Numbered from the stretch's first letter, positions 1-9,229 are shown. The stretch is DNA of 30,215 nucleotides from Prorocentrum cordatum (GCA_963575745.1 CAUYUJ010019615.1:1148760-1178974); one strand, 5' to 3'. Numbers and translations are program-made. Notes: generated by a model not told the origin, from the letters alone.

Positions 1-2
1 AG

Positions 3-90
3 CTCCGCCCTCCAAGAGAGCGCACCGGAGGCACGCAGATCTCCTGCAACGAGACGGACGACTTGGTGGTATGGAACTGGACAAAGGACT
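3..90 (+). CDS. possible partial exon at window edge
   Basis: The third frame is open from the window edge and reads with a natural, mixed amino-acid composition (for example ISCNETDDLVVWNWTKDSD) until it runs into the dispersed repeat that begins near base 95. No start codon or clear donor is visible, so this may be the 3' end of an exon cut by the window edge, or chance. No family is recognised. Confidence 0.2.
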
Positions 91-94
91 CAGA

Positions 95-280
95 CCTTTC
101 GGGTCATGAAGAAATCACGGCGGGAGTTTGTTCGCCAGTTTTGGCATCTGGAAGCCCTCGCCCAACCTCGGAACCGTCAGAAAACGATTCGGGATGAGAA
201 ACCGGTCCCGGGGAAGAGGTCGATTCCCCTGGGGGTCGACGTCATGCACAAAGCATGACGTCGGTGGTCTGGGGACGCGT
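95..280 (+). repeat. dispersed repeat R1, copy A, with 3' hairpin
   Basis: This is the most complete copy of a family that recurs at 14750-15105 (tandem), 15110-15205 (fragment), 17140-17290 and 23762-23910. Shared landmarks in order are TCGGGTCATGAA, a TTTTGGC/TTCGGC block, an ACGATTCGGGATGA block, GGGGAAG(A/G)GGTCGA, and CTGGGGGTCGACGTC. The 3' end is a perfect 11-bp stem (237-247 with 253-263) around a 5-nt loop. No ORF is shared between copies, so I regard it as a non-coding dispersed repeat, possibly SINE-like. That classification is inference. Confidence 0.7.
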
Positions 281-304
281 TCAGGGGCAGCCCTGGGGCG
301 CCCA

Positions 305-341
305 GGGGGGGGGGACAGGCTCGGGGGGGGGGGGGAGGGGG
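305..341. repeat. G-run low-complexity tract
   Basis: Two runs of ten or more G separated by ACAGGCTC are followed by another G-rich run. This is simple-sequence DNA with G-quadruplex potential. Nothing coding is seen here. Confidence 0.7.
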
Positions 342-654
342 CGCATCGACCTCCAATCGCCCATCGATCGCCGATAGGGGGCCCGGTAGCCCACACTGCC
401 CGGGACCGTGCGTGTCCGTTCTCGGGGGCCTACCGCCGATGTGTCAGCGATGTCTCCCCGATTTGGGGCCGGTGTGTCCCCCCCCACTCCTTCCTCGGAG
501 CCAGCCCCCTCCCGGTCGTTCCCCCTCAACCGCGGGGCACCCCGAATTTCATGATGGCCGTCTTCCTCTCCCTCCTTCTCCTCGCAGTCCCTCCCTCTGC
601 TCTTTCCCATATCCCCCTCTTCTCTCCCCCCGTCCCCCTCTCCGCCTCCAGGGC

Positions 655-749
655 CTCCTCCTCCTCCTCCCTCCTCCTCCTCATCATTCTCATCCTGCTC
701 CTCCTCCTCCTCGTTCTCCTCCTCCGCCTCCTCCTCCTCCGCCTCCTTT
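655..749. repeat. imperfect (CTC)n microsatellite
   Basis: CTC/CCT triplets are interrupted by CAT, CGT and CGC variants. The strand asymmetry (pyrimidines on +) produces long Leu/Pro/Ser frames on + and Glu/Arg frames on -, which are artefacts. The flanks, about 350-650 and 750-1200, hold no exon that I can support. Confidence 0.85.
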
Positions 750-1249
750 CTACATCCCTATCCTATCCCCCTCCACCTTCCGCGAGTTTCCAAAGGTCTC
801 TTGGATGTTCCCAGGGGATCCCAAGAGGTCCCTGGAGGCCTCACAGGCCCAAAAGCAGAAGAGTTGTTGCTTGTGCCTTGCGATCCCCACCCAAAAACGC
901 GAGGCGGGATGCCCAGGGAGCACCGGCACACCTGGGGTCTGACGGCCGCGGCGTGCTGTCGTCATTCGTCATTCGTCGATGGCACGAGGCGGGGCACCCA
1001 GGGAGCACCGTCGCAGTCTTGGCCTGGCGGCCGTGGTGTGCAGGGCGTGCGAGGCTGGTCGGGGCCTGAGCAGATCACGAATGACTGTCTGGGCCCGACT
1101 GGTGACTCTCACTTGCCTGGGTGGCGGTGCCGACTTTCCATGTTCCTATTGGGGAAGGGGGTCCCAGACCCTGTGGAGTTCCCTGGGGCCAGCTCCGCAC
1201 CCTGAGTCGCTCTTGGACGGTCCCGGGCGCATCCGTGGCCCCTTCAATG

Positions 1250-1461
1250 CTGGACCTACCCTTGGGGGGCCTCCTGCGCGCCCCCGGGACCCGTCGCCTC
1301 AGCCAGGACCTCCAGGCGGCGCCAGCCGTCGCCGCGAGGCGGCCCCAGGAGGCCCCCCGGAGGCCAAGAGGAGCGCCCAAGCAGCATTGGCCCTCGAGCC
1401 CCGGAGCCCGAAGCCGTGCGCTTGGTTTGGTCGGGCCCGTCCTCCTCATGCCATCGACTTG
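1250..1461 (+). CDS. possible exon upstream of introner copy 1
   Basis: One frame stays open up to the codon TTG that directly precedes the inverted-repeat element at 1462. The encoded peptide is Pro/Arg/Ala-rich with a stretch PEAKRSAQAALALEPRSP. The phase at the TTG|GCATCG junction is zero, as at the other two copies of the element. There is no recognisable domain, and a second open frame competes. The start is unknown. Confidence 0.2.
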
Positions 1462-1588
1462 GCATCGCTCGGACGTGTGCATTTTTCCTCCCGCGAGGAC
1501 CATCGAGGAGCATCCTTGATCAGTCGACGAAAAAACCACGCACGAAACCGGAACAAGCACAGGGAGTGGACGTCCGAGCGATGGCGAG
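1462..1588 (+). mobile_element. introner-like element, copy 1
   Basis: The element starts GCATCGCTCGGACGTG and ends with the inverse, ACGTCCGAGCGATGGC, then GAG. It is a near-copy of 14255-14383 and 22253-22376. If spliced like copy 3 it would be a 127-nt GC-AG intron. The flanks carry a near-identical 13-mer (CTCATGCCATCGA at 1446-1458, CTCGTGCCATCGA at 1589-1601), which could be a target-site duplication. Short introns with inverted-repeat ends are known as introners in dinoflagellates. An alternative internal GT donor (GTGTGC) and AG (GCACAG) also exist. Confidence 0.6.
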
Positions 1589-1876
1589 CTCGTGCCATCG
1601 AGCCCCGGGCCCGCCGAGAGGCCCAGGGCCGCCCCCTCGCGGCGGCGGCGCGCCGTCCCCGCAGGAGTTCGTCAAGCGGCTCGACCCGAGCCACGTCATG
1701 GGGCTGGCCATCGGGCGCGCGCCGCCGGGAGGAGGGAGAGCTCGGGGGTGGACAGAACCCCGAACAGTGACACGTCGATTAGTGAATTGTCCGCTCTCGG
1801 TTCTCGAGAGGGCGCCGTGGCCGTCATTTTCCAGGCCTGCGCCCGCCAGGTTTGTGCCTCAGGTCGTTTTCACTAA
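1589..1876 (+). CDS. possible exon(s) downstream of introner copy 1
   Basis: After the element the phase-0 frame runs to TAA at 1874-1876 and ends in a natural-looking peptide (NSDTSISELSALGSREG). A competing frame begins after CCCCGCAG at 1664 and reads EFVKRLDPSHVMGLAIG, also protein-like. Both cannot be right. There may be one exon from 1665, or a phase-0 continuation, or neither. No domain is recognised. Confidence 0.25.
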   Translation, partial: LVPSSPGPAERPRAAPSRRRRAVPAGVRQAARPEPRHGAGHRARAAGRRESSGVDRTPNSDTSISELSALGSREGAVAVIFQACARQVCASGRFH

Positions 1877-1907
1877 ACCACGTTTTGCTAAAGGGGGTCT
1901 GTCCATC

Positions 1908-2100
1908 CCCGAAGAGCGGGGGAGGAGGGTCGAAGAGGGACAAACCGGCACAAATATACACTTTCCTCGCTCCGCGCGGACTTCTTGTGGCCATCGGGCG
2001 CTCGCCGCCGGGGGTAGGGAAAGCGGGGGAGGAGGGTCGAAGAAGAGAAACCGGCACAAGCATTAACTGTCCTCGCTCCGCGCGGACTGCTTGGATCCGC
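1908..2100 (+). repeat. 107-bp direct duplication
   Basis: Two units share AGCGGGGGAGGAGGGTCGA, then AACCGGCACAA, a short variable piece, and CCTCGCTCCGCGCGGACT. The offset is 107 bp (GGAGGGTCGA at 1924 and 2031). A shorter related block, GGCCATCGGGCGCGCGCCGC, lies at about 1702. Each unit ends in one arm of the foldback repeat described next. Confidence 0.7.
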
Positions 2101-2150
2101 GCCAGGGAGGGGGGCCCAGCGCAGACCCAAGAAGTCCGCGCGGAGCGCGA
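2072..2150. repeat. foldback repeat F1, copy A
   Basis: The left arm CGCTCCGCGCGGACTGCTTGG (2074 on) is answered by the inverse of CCAAGAAGTCCGCGCGGAGCG (to about 2148), with a GC-rich centre containing GGGCCCAGCGC. Related palindromes lie at 4530-4641 and 5129-5243, and a half-copy at 26453-26500. The element is non-coding. Confidence 0.65.
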
Positions 2151-2292
2151 ACAGTTTGTGCTTATGATTTTTATCCGTAAGGGTTTCGCCCGCTGCCGCC
2201 GGCCCCCTCTCTCGGAGACTGGGCCATGGAAGAGCGAAGTCATGAGGCTTTGGCTTCGCCGTGAAGCAGTGTCGGGGCCTGTTAATTTTTTC

Positions 2293-3066
2293 GACCCTGA
2301 CCCTACGGATCTGCGAGAGGGGTGCCGCCGAATTTCAGAAGTGTGGCAAATCCCCTGTGGTTTAGGACCCTGACCCCACCGATCTGCATGAGGGGTGCCA
2401 CCGAATTTCAGAAATGTCGCAAATCCCTTATATTTTTGGACCCTGACCCCGCCGATCTGCGTGAGGGCTGCCACCGAATTTCAGGAATATGGCAAATCCC
2501 TTATGTTTTTTGGACCCTGACCCCGCCGATCTGCGTGAGGGGTGCCACCGAATTTCAAACATGTGGCAAATCCTTTGTGTATTTGGACCCTGACCCTGCC
2601 GATCTGCGTGAGGGGTGCCACCGAATTTCAGGAATATGGCAAATCCCTTATGATTTTTGGACCCTGACCCCGCCGATCTGCGTGAGGGGTGTTGCCGAAT
2701 TTCAGAAATGCGGCAAATCCTTTGCGTTTTTTGACCCTGACCCTGACCCCACCGATCTGCGTGAGGGGTGCCACCGAATTTCAAACATGTGGCAAATCCT
2801 TTGTGTTTTTGGACCCTGACCCCGCCTATCCGCGTGAGGGGTGCAACGGGAATTCAGAAATGTTGCAAATCCCTTATGTTTTTTGGACCCTGACCCCGCC
2901 GATCTGCGTGAGGGGTGTTGCCGAATTTCAGAAATATAGCAAATTCCTTGTGTTTTTTGACCCTGACCTCGCCGATCTGCGTGAGGGGTGCCACCGAAAT
3001 TCAGGAATATGGCAAATCTCTTTTGTTTTTGGACCCTGATCCCGCCGATCTGCGTGAGGGGTGTCA
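2293..3066 (+). repeat. 73-bp satellite, about 11 units
   Basis: Units start GACCCTGACCCCGCCGATCT at 2293, 2366, 2439, 2513, 2586, 2660, 2733, 2812, 2886, 2959 and 3032 (last one partial). The period is 73-74 bp, with one unit longer by an extra CCCTGA. Each unit carries GCCACCGAATTTCAG and TGGCAAATCC. Units 4 and 7 share AAACATGTGGC, and units 6 and 9 share GTGTTGCCGAATT, which suggests a three-unit higher-order period of about 220 bp. The unit length is not a multiple of three, so the long ORFs on both strands here are by-products of the repeat. Confidence 0.95.
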
Positions 3067-3557
3067 ATTTCATTCACCCCAGCAATTCAGACAATACGAT
3101 TTGGGCGTGGTAAAAAATCGTTTTGGGCTTCCCCCCCTCGCGGGGTCCATCAACAAGGAACAGTAAGCACCAAGAAGTCAACCAGGAGCAGCAAGCAGCA
3201 AGAAGCAGAATTGTAACGGTGGAAACTGGAAGCTGCAACTGGCACAGGAAACTGCGAACCTCCGGCCTACAGCCTGGTGCCCCCCCAAGGAGGCCGGCGG
3301 ATTTTATTCTTCTTTTAAAAATGTTTCATATTATTATTCGTCTTCTTCTTCTGCGTAGTGTTCTTGTTCTCCAGAGGAGCTTCACGGAGATCCTGGCGTG
3401 GCAGTGTTTCCACACCGGGCGTCTTTGCCTCGTTTTGGGCTGGGGGGCTCTCCCCGTGCGATCTGGCCCGGAAGGTGACGCAGAGACGGGGGGTCTAAGG
3501 GTCCAGACCAGTGTTTGTTGGGATGTTGCAAGTTTCCACGACGTTGGGTCTTCGGTT
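3067..3557. other. spacer with no supported gene
   Basis: This is a mixed sequence: a CAG/AAG-rich purine stretch at 3163-3215, then a T-rich stretch with TTCTTC and ATTATT triplets at 3303-3360. Nothing else is recognised. Confidence 0.5.
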
Positions 3558-3664
3558 TATGGATGAGGAGGAAGAGGATGAGGAGGAAGAGGATGAGGAG
3601 TAGGAGGAGGAGGAGGAGGAGGAGGAGGAAAAGGAGGAGGAGAAGGAGGAGGAGGAGGAGGATG
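3558..3664. repeat. imperfect (GGA)n microsatellite
   Basis: GAGGAAGAGGATGAGGAG units grade into pure GGA triplets. The purine-rich + strand yields Arg/Glu frames, which are artefacts. Confidence 0.9.
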
Positions 3665-3771
3665 CGAGGCGGGGCCTTATCCATCATCGCTGCCTGCGGA
3701 ATCGATTTTCGGGGACCTCAGCATGCGGTTGACATGGGCGTGTTTGCCCCCCCCGGGTCCCGAATCTATCC

Positions 3772-4365
3772 ATGTCCGCCGCCCGCAGAGGCTCCCAGAA
3801 GTCGAATCCTCAGGCGCTGGTCAGGGATAAATCCCCGCCTCGCAGGGGAGGAGTGATAACTACGCCATCGGCGAAGGCAATTGGACCTAGCGGTGATGAG
3901 AGGCTTGGGCTCGCATCGGCGCAACACGCTGTGCGTGTCGGCACCCGTCGGCCTCTGCGAGCCTTCGCCCTGTGGGAGGCGGCACTCAGAGAATGTGTGC
4001 GTAACGCTGGTGGGCGTCGGCACGCGGAGGCTGAGGTTGCTAACGGGTGGTGTATAGTCCAAGAAGTAGTTGATTCCGTATACGCGTTAACGGTGATTGT
4101 TTTGCGAACGGCGTTGCAGGAAAACCAACTGCAGGAAAGTATGGTTCGTGGCCAAGCCACTTGTAGTAACGCGTGGTTCGTGCTGTCCTACAACTCACTG
4201 TGTCGTTTTCGTTCGCTCGAAACTCTCGCATATCTGGAATTCAGGAAGCGGTGTTCCTGCCTTCTGTTCTGCGTGCGCCCGGTGCCACAAAAGCCAGATC
4301 CCCAACCGCACCGTCAACCAACCACGCTGTTAGCGCGGCAACGACTTTCGCCCGACACGAGCTGA
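3772..4365 (+). CDS. unassigned 197-codon ORF
   Basis: An ATG-to-TGA frame of 197 codons lies in a stretch free of simple repeats. Residues about 20-110 have an even, soluble-protein composition (for example SPPRRGGVITTPSAKAIGP). The C-terminal third is Cys/Gln/Pro-rich and less convincing. No domain, signal peptide or membrane segment is seen. The - strand of the same stretch also has frames of about 100 codons, so coding is uncertain. No promoter or spliced-leader relic is visible upstream. Confidence 0.3.
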   Translation: MSAARRGSQKSNPQALVRDKSPPRRGGVITTPSAKAIGPSGDERLGLASAQHAVRVGTRRPLRAFALWEAALRECVRNAGGRRHAEAEVANGWCIVQEVVDSVYALTVIVLRTALQENQLQESMVRGQATCSNAWFVLSYNSLCRFRSLETLAYLEFRKRCSCLLFCVRPVPQKPDPQPHRQPTTLLARQRLSPDTS

Positions 4366-4529
4366 TGCCAGCCCAGACTTCCTCTGGGCATGGTCTGCAG
4401 CCGAAAGCAAGGCGAACCTGGACAGCTGGTGCCCCCTTCCCCTGTCCCCTACCTTCGTCATCTCGACTCCATCGTGACGTGAGCCCCCAGAGCCCCCTCA
4501 AAGAAGAAAGTACGACACAACCATACATG

Positions 4530-4641
4530 TTCCGGAGGCCCGCTCGGATTTTTTGGATCTGCGATGGACCCCCCTGGCGGCGCTGCGCACGCCAGGGAGG
4601 TCTGGCGCTGAATCCAGGAGATCCGCGCGGACCTCCGACAG
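4530..4641. repeat. foldback repeat F1, copy B
   Basis: The left arm runs from TTCCGGAGGCCCGCTCGGAT through TTGGATCTGCG to CCCCCCTGGCG. The right arm is the inverse, from CGCCAGGGAGGTCTGGCGCT through CCAGGAGATCCGCGCGGACCTCCGA. The arms are about 50 bp and the centre is about 10 bp. The arms have diverged, so it is an old copy. No ORF lies inside. Confidence 0.75.
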
Positions 4642-4921
4642 ATTCCGTTCACGCAAAAGAGAAGTTCCCCTTTGCACTCGACCATTTCGCAGAGCACTTG
4701 TTCATGCCTCGGGTTGTTGTTTGATGGTCACCCTGGGCCCGATGCGAAGGCACTGAGGCCCCAAGTTGGAAAACAAACGTGCAGTCGGCGCCGCGGCCCC
4801 AGAAACGAGATGGAGCTGCTCTACATGAAGACGGGCGTGGACTCGACCGTGACCGGCGAGTGTATCACGGAGATGTGGTCAGGCGGATTGTGCTGTCGCG
4901 CGTCCTACGCCCCGTGGGTTG

Positions 4922-5042
4922 TGCCATCGTTGTCGTCGTCGCCGCTGTCGTGGTCGTCGTCGTCGTCGTAATCGTCGTCAGCTTGGTCGCCTTCGTCGCC
5001 GACGTCGTCGTCGCCTCCTCCGCCGACTTCGTCCGCCGTCGC
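4922..5042. repeat. imperfect (GTC)n tract
   Basis: Triplets GTC/GTT/GCC are repeated with interruptions. Resulting Val/Arg/Asp frames are not treated as genes. Confidence 0.8.
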
Positions 5043-5128
5043 GTCCCTGTTCGTCATGGTCGCCGTCGCCCCTTTGGTTCGGGGAGGAAGTGGCGGTGTA
5101 ACCCAGGAACCTAAAATTCTGCATAGAT

Positions 5129-5243
5129 GTGGACTCTCAGAGTTTCGCGCCAATTCCTTGGATCGGCGTTGGACCCGCCAGAGGAGCAAGAGGGAGGATG
5201 GCCCAGCGCCGATCCAAGATATTCGCGTGGACCTCCGAATGCC
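5129..5243. repeat. foldback repeat F1, copy C
   Basis: Left-arm landmarks are GGACTCTCAGAGTTTCGCG and CCTTGGATCGGCGTTGGACC. Right-arm landmarks, inverted, are GGCCCAGCGCCGATCCAAGA and TTCGCGTGGACCTCCGA. The shared core GATCGGCGYTGG identifies it with copies A and B. Non-coding. Confidence 0.75.
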
Positions 5244-5439
5244 TATGCGTATGCAGATTTATCTTCTCCACCATCCTTATTTCGGGAAGCACATTCCGTA
5301 TACTCTGTTCCCAGTGCAAGTCTTGAAGTCGATATTTCTGGATCGGGGGCGTTGGCGAAATTATTTGGAGGGGAAAAGAGAGGATCGCGAAATGATTGGC
5401 ATCAGCACCGCCCAGGAGTAGCAGGCGGAAAAGGAAAGG

Positions 5440-5492
5440 TGGAGGAGGAGGAGGAGGAGGAGTAGGAGGAGGAGGAGGAGGAGGAGGAACGA
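5440..5492. repeat. (GGA)n microsatellite
   Basis: Pure GGA triplets with one GTA interruption. Confidence 0.9.
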
Positions 5493-5519
5493 GGAGAAGA
5501 ACGTCGAACGCGAACCCTT

Positions 5520-6500
5520 GCGATGGGCCATGACAAGGCGCGCAATCAAGAACGCGCGGTAATTGGCACGATGGGGACTAAAGGAGTGCTGCGGGAGAGC
5601 GCCGCGCGCAGGGTGAGATCGCCACCTCGCGCGGTGGCTCAGACCCACCCTGCCTCGGAAACAACGTTGCGCAAACCAGGCGAACTTCTACGCGCGCCGC
5701 GACGACCCCCAATATTGACGGCGCGATCCCCTCTCTTCGTTCAACGAGCGGCGCGGCCATGTTGAGGCAGGGAATTCAAGCCAGCCTTTGGCGCGCGACG
5801 CCCGGGTGTCAAACCGCGCGCACGGGCCTCGCGCGCCCCGCATCCAGTGGGCCCCCCCAGCGTGGAACGAGAGCAGGAGTGCAATGAGGCCGCGAGCATC
5901 GCTGTCGGTGGCGAGAGCGGCGCGACGAGGTCAGCTTGCATTGGCTCAAGCGCTGGCCCTCGCAGATTTCGCCCGCATCTTCGGCATTTGTTTTGCGATT
6001 TTCGCGGATCCTCGCTTCGCGCGTCCCTGGCAAGCGTTCGCGATGTTAGGCGCGCATGTCCCGCGCGGATTGTCGCTTCGCATTTTTCTCGACAGGGAAA
6101 ATTGGCGGGGTCAACCCTGGTCGGCGTCGTCGATTGAGCGTATCAACGTTCTGCACCAGAAGTCAGAATCCGTCGGCGCATCCAATGCGGCTTCCGCTTT
6201 TGTTCTGCGTGGAGATGCGCCCCCATGGGTCTCCCAGTAGGTCGCGCGTTTGCAGTTGGACTCCGCCGTGATTTGCGTGATGGTGTTGCAGGAAGATCGC
6301 GTGGAGGCGCGCCTCGTTGCGGGCCCTGCGTGGTAACGCTTCCGCTGCCGCATTGCAAGGGAGGGGCAGCGCACGAGAGTGCGCGGCGCAGCTGGCGTTC
6401 CAGTCGCGCCGCGTTGAACTGATTGCGCACTGGTGCTTGAGGGCTCGCGGTCGCCGTTATACCATGATCGCCAGGCGTGCCGCTTTCCCCCTCGGGGCGG
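5520..6500. other. CpG-rich stretch with a weak ORF
   Basis: Composition changes here to many GCGC/CGCG words. On + an ATG frame runs 5788-6240 (150 codons); its middle part (ALADFARIFGICFAIFADPR) is hydrophobic and protein-like, but the N-terminal half looks like translated GC-rich DNA. Overlapping frames exist on -. I see no splice pattern, domain or repeat, so I do not call a gene. Confidence 0.3.
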
Positions 6501-6607
6501 ACTGAACTTTCGCGCGCCGCGCAAATTGATAAGCATCTGTGCGCGCATATTCAATCCAGCACATGTCAGTATATGATCGCGCCCGCGCCTATTTGTATCC
6601 ATGTTCG

Positions 6608-6634
6608 GCGTGCATACAGAACATTAGTGTATGC
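6608..6634. repeat. short inverted repeat
   Basis: TGCATACA and TGTATGCA form a perfect 8-bp inverted repeat around a 9-base centre in an AT-richer pocket. No associated gene is visible. It may be a chance hairpin. Confidence 0.35.
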
Positions 6635-6740
6635 AGGTCGGTTGATCCCAGAACAGCCCGCTAGTCTACGACATAGACGTTCTGTGCTTATGTGCATAGC
6701 TGCACGCATATATGTGACATTCGATGCACATGTTTACTTA

Positions 6741-6763
6741 GACATATATATATATATGTATGT

Positions 6764-6803
<40 letters not shown>

Positions 6804-6837
6804 GTGTATATATATGTGTGTGCATATGTACACATAT
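6741..6837. repeat. (TA)n microsatellite with TATG variants
   Basis: A run of about 30 bp of pure TA is flanked by TATG/CATA variants. It is the most AT-rich part of the first half of the window. A second such tract lies at 28031-28113. Confidence 0.95.
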
Positions 6838-7254
6838 AGGTACCTCCATCTGATGGGTGTGCATATGCTTGCAAAAGTGAAAGCCTGGCCACGCTAACAT
6901 GCAGTCACGTGATAGTTGTTGGGTATCTCTGGTGTAGACGCACACAGATTAACACGTTTGAAGAGCAATGCGCGCGCGGGGCACTTCTACGATTCACGCG
7001 TGTATTTCCACACGCATGTTGATCGCGTTGTTCTGCATCTTTGCGCCAGGACTTGTTTGAGAAAGTCAGCACCCGTTGAAACCGCCACGTTCTGCTGGGC
7101 ACTCCCGTCAGCGAGCGGTCCGCTTGTCCTCCGCCCATTGCCCTTGCCAGCGAGCGGCCCATGGGCTGGGGGCCCCGCGGCATTAGATGCAACGATATTC
7201 CCAGGCTTCGCCTTCGACCATCGCCACAGCACAGAGGCACAACTCTGGGCTTAC

Positions 7255-7442
7255 CTTCCAAAGCGGCCTTCGGCCATTCGGTAGTGCATTTCCATTGAAC
7301 GCGATGCTGGTGCGTCCCAGCGTTGCTGCCGCGTTGCTTCGTCGTTCTCGCTGAAGATGCCCTTGGTGCGTTCTCCCTGCTGCTGCACTTGCCCCTCGCT
7401 CACGGTGGCGTTGGCGTTGGCCGCGCCATCGCGCCCCTTGAG
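7255..7442 (-). CDS. possible minus-strand exon
   Basis: Read on -, an open frame begins after GCGCGCAG and ends at GGAAG|GTAAGC, a near-consensus GT donor. The peptide is Gln/Glu/Asn-rich and hydrophilic (VSEGQVQQQGERTKGIFSEN) and differs from the Arg-rich translation of the other frames. A stop lies just upstream in the same frame at 7461-7463, so an intron or a frameshift would be needed to reach a start. The next exon is not clear. No family is recognised. Confidence 0.3.
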
Positions 7443-7469
7443 CTGCGCGCGTCCGTATTTTCATGTGGG

Positions 7470-8170
7470 TCTCGTCTCGTGGGAATTGCCGAGTGCCTCT
7501 TTCACGTCGCGACTGTTTCAGGTTGAGCTTCGCCCGGCCTGATTCGTCTCGTCGTTACCGAATCCCGTTTGCAGCGGACAGTGCAGCGCTCCCGCTTATG
7601 GCGGGTGCTCACAAGCCTGCTGGCGCAGAGCAAGTGCGTGCGCGTGCACACTGGGCGCGTGGTGACGGGGGGTGCATCAGCCTTGGATTCTGGATTGCGC
7701 GCGTCTGGACATAGCCCGCGTGCCCCGTTGCAGTCGGGCTCTCTGGTTTTGCCTCTGCGGGGTGGATGCAGAAGACGATTCCGATCGCACCGATCTCGAT
7801 TGCCACCGTCGTCACCATTGCCTGCGTAGTGCGAGGTCGCGAACGCGGTAAAGAACAAATGAAAATGTACCATGTTCATCATTGCGGCCGACCTTGCCAT
7901 TGTCATTGTCGGCGCGCGCGCCTCCATAACCCAGCGCGGTCGCCATCGCGCGCTCGAGCCGCCGGCGCCCCCAAGCGCTCCGGTCTCGCGCCGCTGCCCG
8001 CGAGTTTTACGGCAGGTCTACAGGGTGCGTCAGTTCCAGGAGGGCGCGCTTTGCCACCCCCCAGCGCGCGGCGAGCTCAATGTCGCAGCGAGCGCGAACA
8101 CTGCTGCAGCTGGTTTGTAGTCTGCGCCGCGCGCGTCATATCCACCGCGGCGGCAGCGTCGATCTGCGGG
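7470..8170. other. stretch without a supported gene
   Basis: Overlapping frames exist on both strands (+ 7766 onward, - 7502-7927) but none shows a domain, a consistent composition or good splice sites. CpG-rich like its surroundings. Confidence 0.4.
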
Positions 8171-8174
8171 CGGG

Positions 8175-8381
8175 CGCGACGAACGTCGGACGCAGTGGAT
8201 CAAATCAAGACGAAGGTTGAGGCGTTTCGCCTTGCCCCCGCCCCTCGACTGCAGGTGCGCGGCAAGATCATCCCAGCGCTTGCATTATTCATCCAGCAGC
8301 CTACGGCCGACCGCACCGCCGCGCCAACGCGGCAGCTTGAACGAGGGTCAGTTTGCGACCCGCGCCAGCTCAGCGAGCTGT
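8175..8381 (+). CDS. possible exon ending at GTAAGT
   Basis: The + frame reads a helical, charged peptide (SDAVDQIKTKVEAF) and ends at GAGCT|GTAAGT, a perfect GT donor sequence. Upstream boundary unknown. A long minus-strand frame (8200-8871) overlaps and cannot be excluded. Confidence 0.25.
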
Positions 8382-8562
8382 AAGTCAGAAAACTCGGCAT
8401 CGTTTCTTCGGGCCGGGGCCGTCTTAGAGGGTCGTCGTGCAGTCCTGGGGACATCTGGGGGCTCTCTGAAGGCAACTCTGGGCCGTCCCGTGCTCTTCTA
8501 GGGCTCTCTGACGCTGTCGCGCGGCGGGAGGAGCTGCGCGAGTGCTGCCGCGGGCGGGCTGA

Positions 8563-9229
8563 TCTTTCAGAAAGGCTAGGATCCCGAATGCGCGCGAGCT
8601 GCGCGACATGACCAGCGCTTTCGCGCACCCTCTCGCCAATGGTCGGCTCATGCTGTCTGAGGACATGGCCCCCGAGGGCCTGGGGGACTGCGCCCGCCGG
8701 CGTCGCCTCGACAACGCATGCAGGATTCCAGTAGATGGCAAGTTCGGGGCCTTCCTGTGCAAGCACGGGCGTTTCCGCGGCCCCTGCCAGGCACCGCGAC
8801 AAGTCGCAGGCATGTTCGACACATGCTGCGCGTTGATTCAGGAGGCTGACGCGGCCCCCATCAACATCCACAACGCCTGCAGGGCCCCCGTGCTGGAGTG
8901 GCCCACGGTCGTGTTCGCCGACGATTTATCGCGACGCCGGCTTCCGGGATATTGTTCGGCTCCGATTCGGGGAGGAACGAACGCAGAGCTTCCTGCACAA
9001 ATGGCGTTTCGACCAGGAAATGCTGAAACGAGGCGTCATGCTCGAATGGGCACCTCATGGAGAGTCGCCCCAGCAGCTGCGGCACAGTGCGAGCGCGTGC
9101 CCGACGTCCAGGTTCGAGACGCCACGCGCGCGGCCCCAGCGCCGCCGACCAATGTTTCGCCGACGCGCTGCCCCTGCGGGCTGGTCACTGATAGGCTCGT
9201 TTGGGCACTGGCAAGGTTGCGCCGCTTGA
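8563..9229 (+). pseudogene. frameshifted coding remnant
   Basis: From 8563 one frame reads NARELRDMTSAFAHPLANGR and then a Cys/Gly-containing segment (DGKFGAFLCKHGRFRGPCQ) up to about 8925. There the convincing reading shifts by one base into a frame with RDIVRLRFGEERTQSFLHKW and DQEMLKRGVMLEW, which runs to TGA at 9227-9229. A switch of good reading between frames with no splice signal at the junction suggests a decayed gene. No domain is recognised, and the minus strand has a competing 223-codon frame. Confidence 0.35.

Noticed and set aside
130-155. GCCAGTTTTGGCATCTGGAAG as a spliced-leader relic
   Set aside because: It needs several insertions to align with the leader and is explained as part of dispersed repeat R1.
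2322-3073. Long frames on both strands through the 73-bp satellite
   Set aside because: The period is not a multiple of three, so the three frames are simply rotated through successive units, and both strands are equally open.
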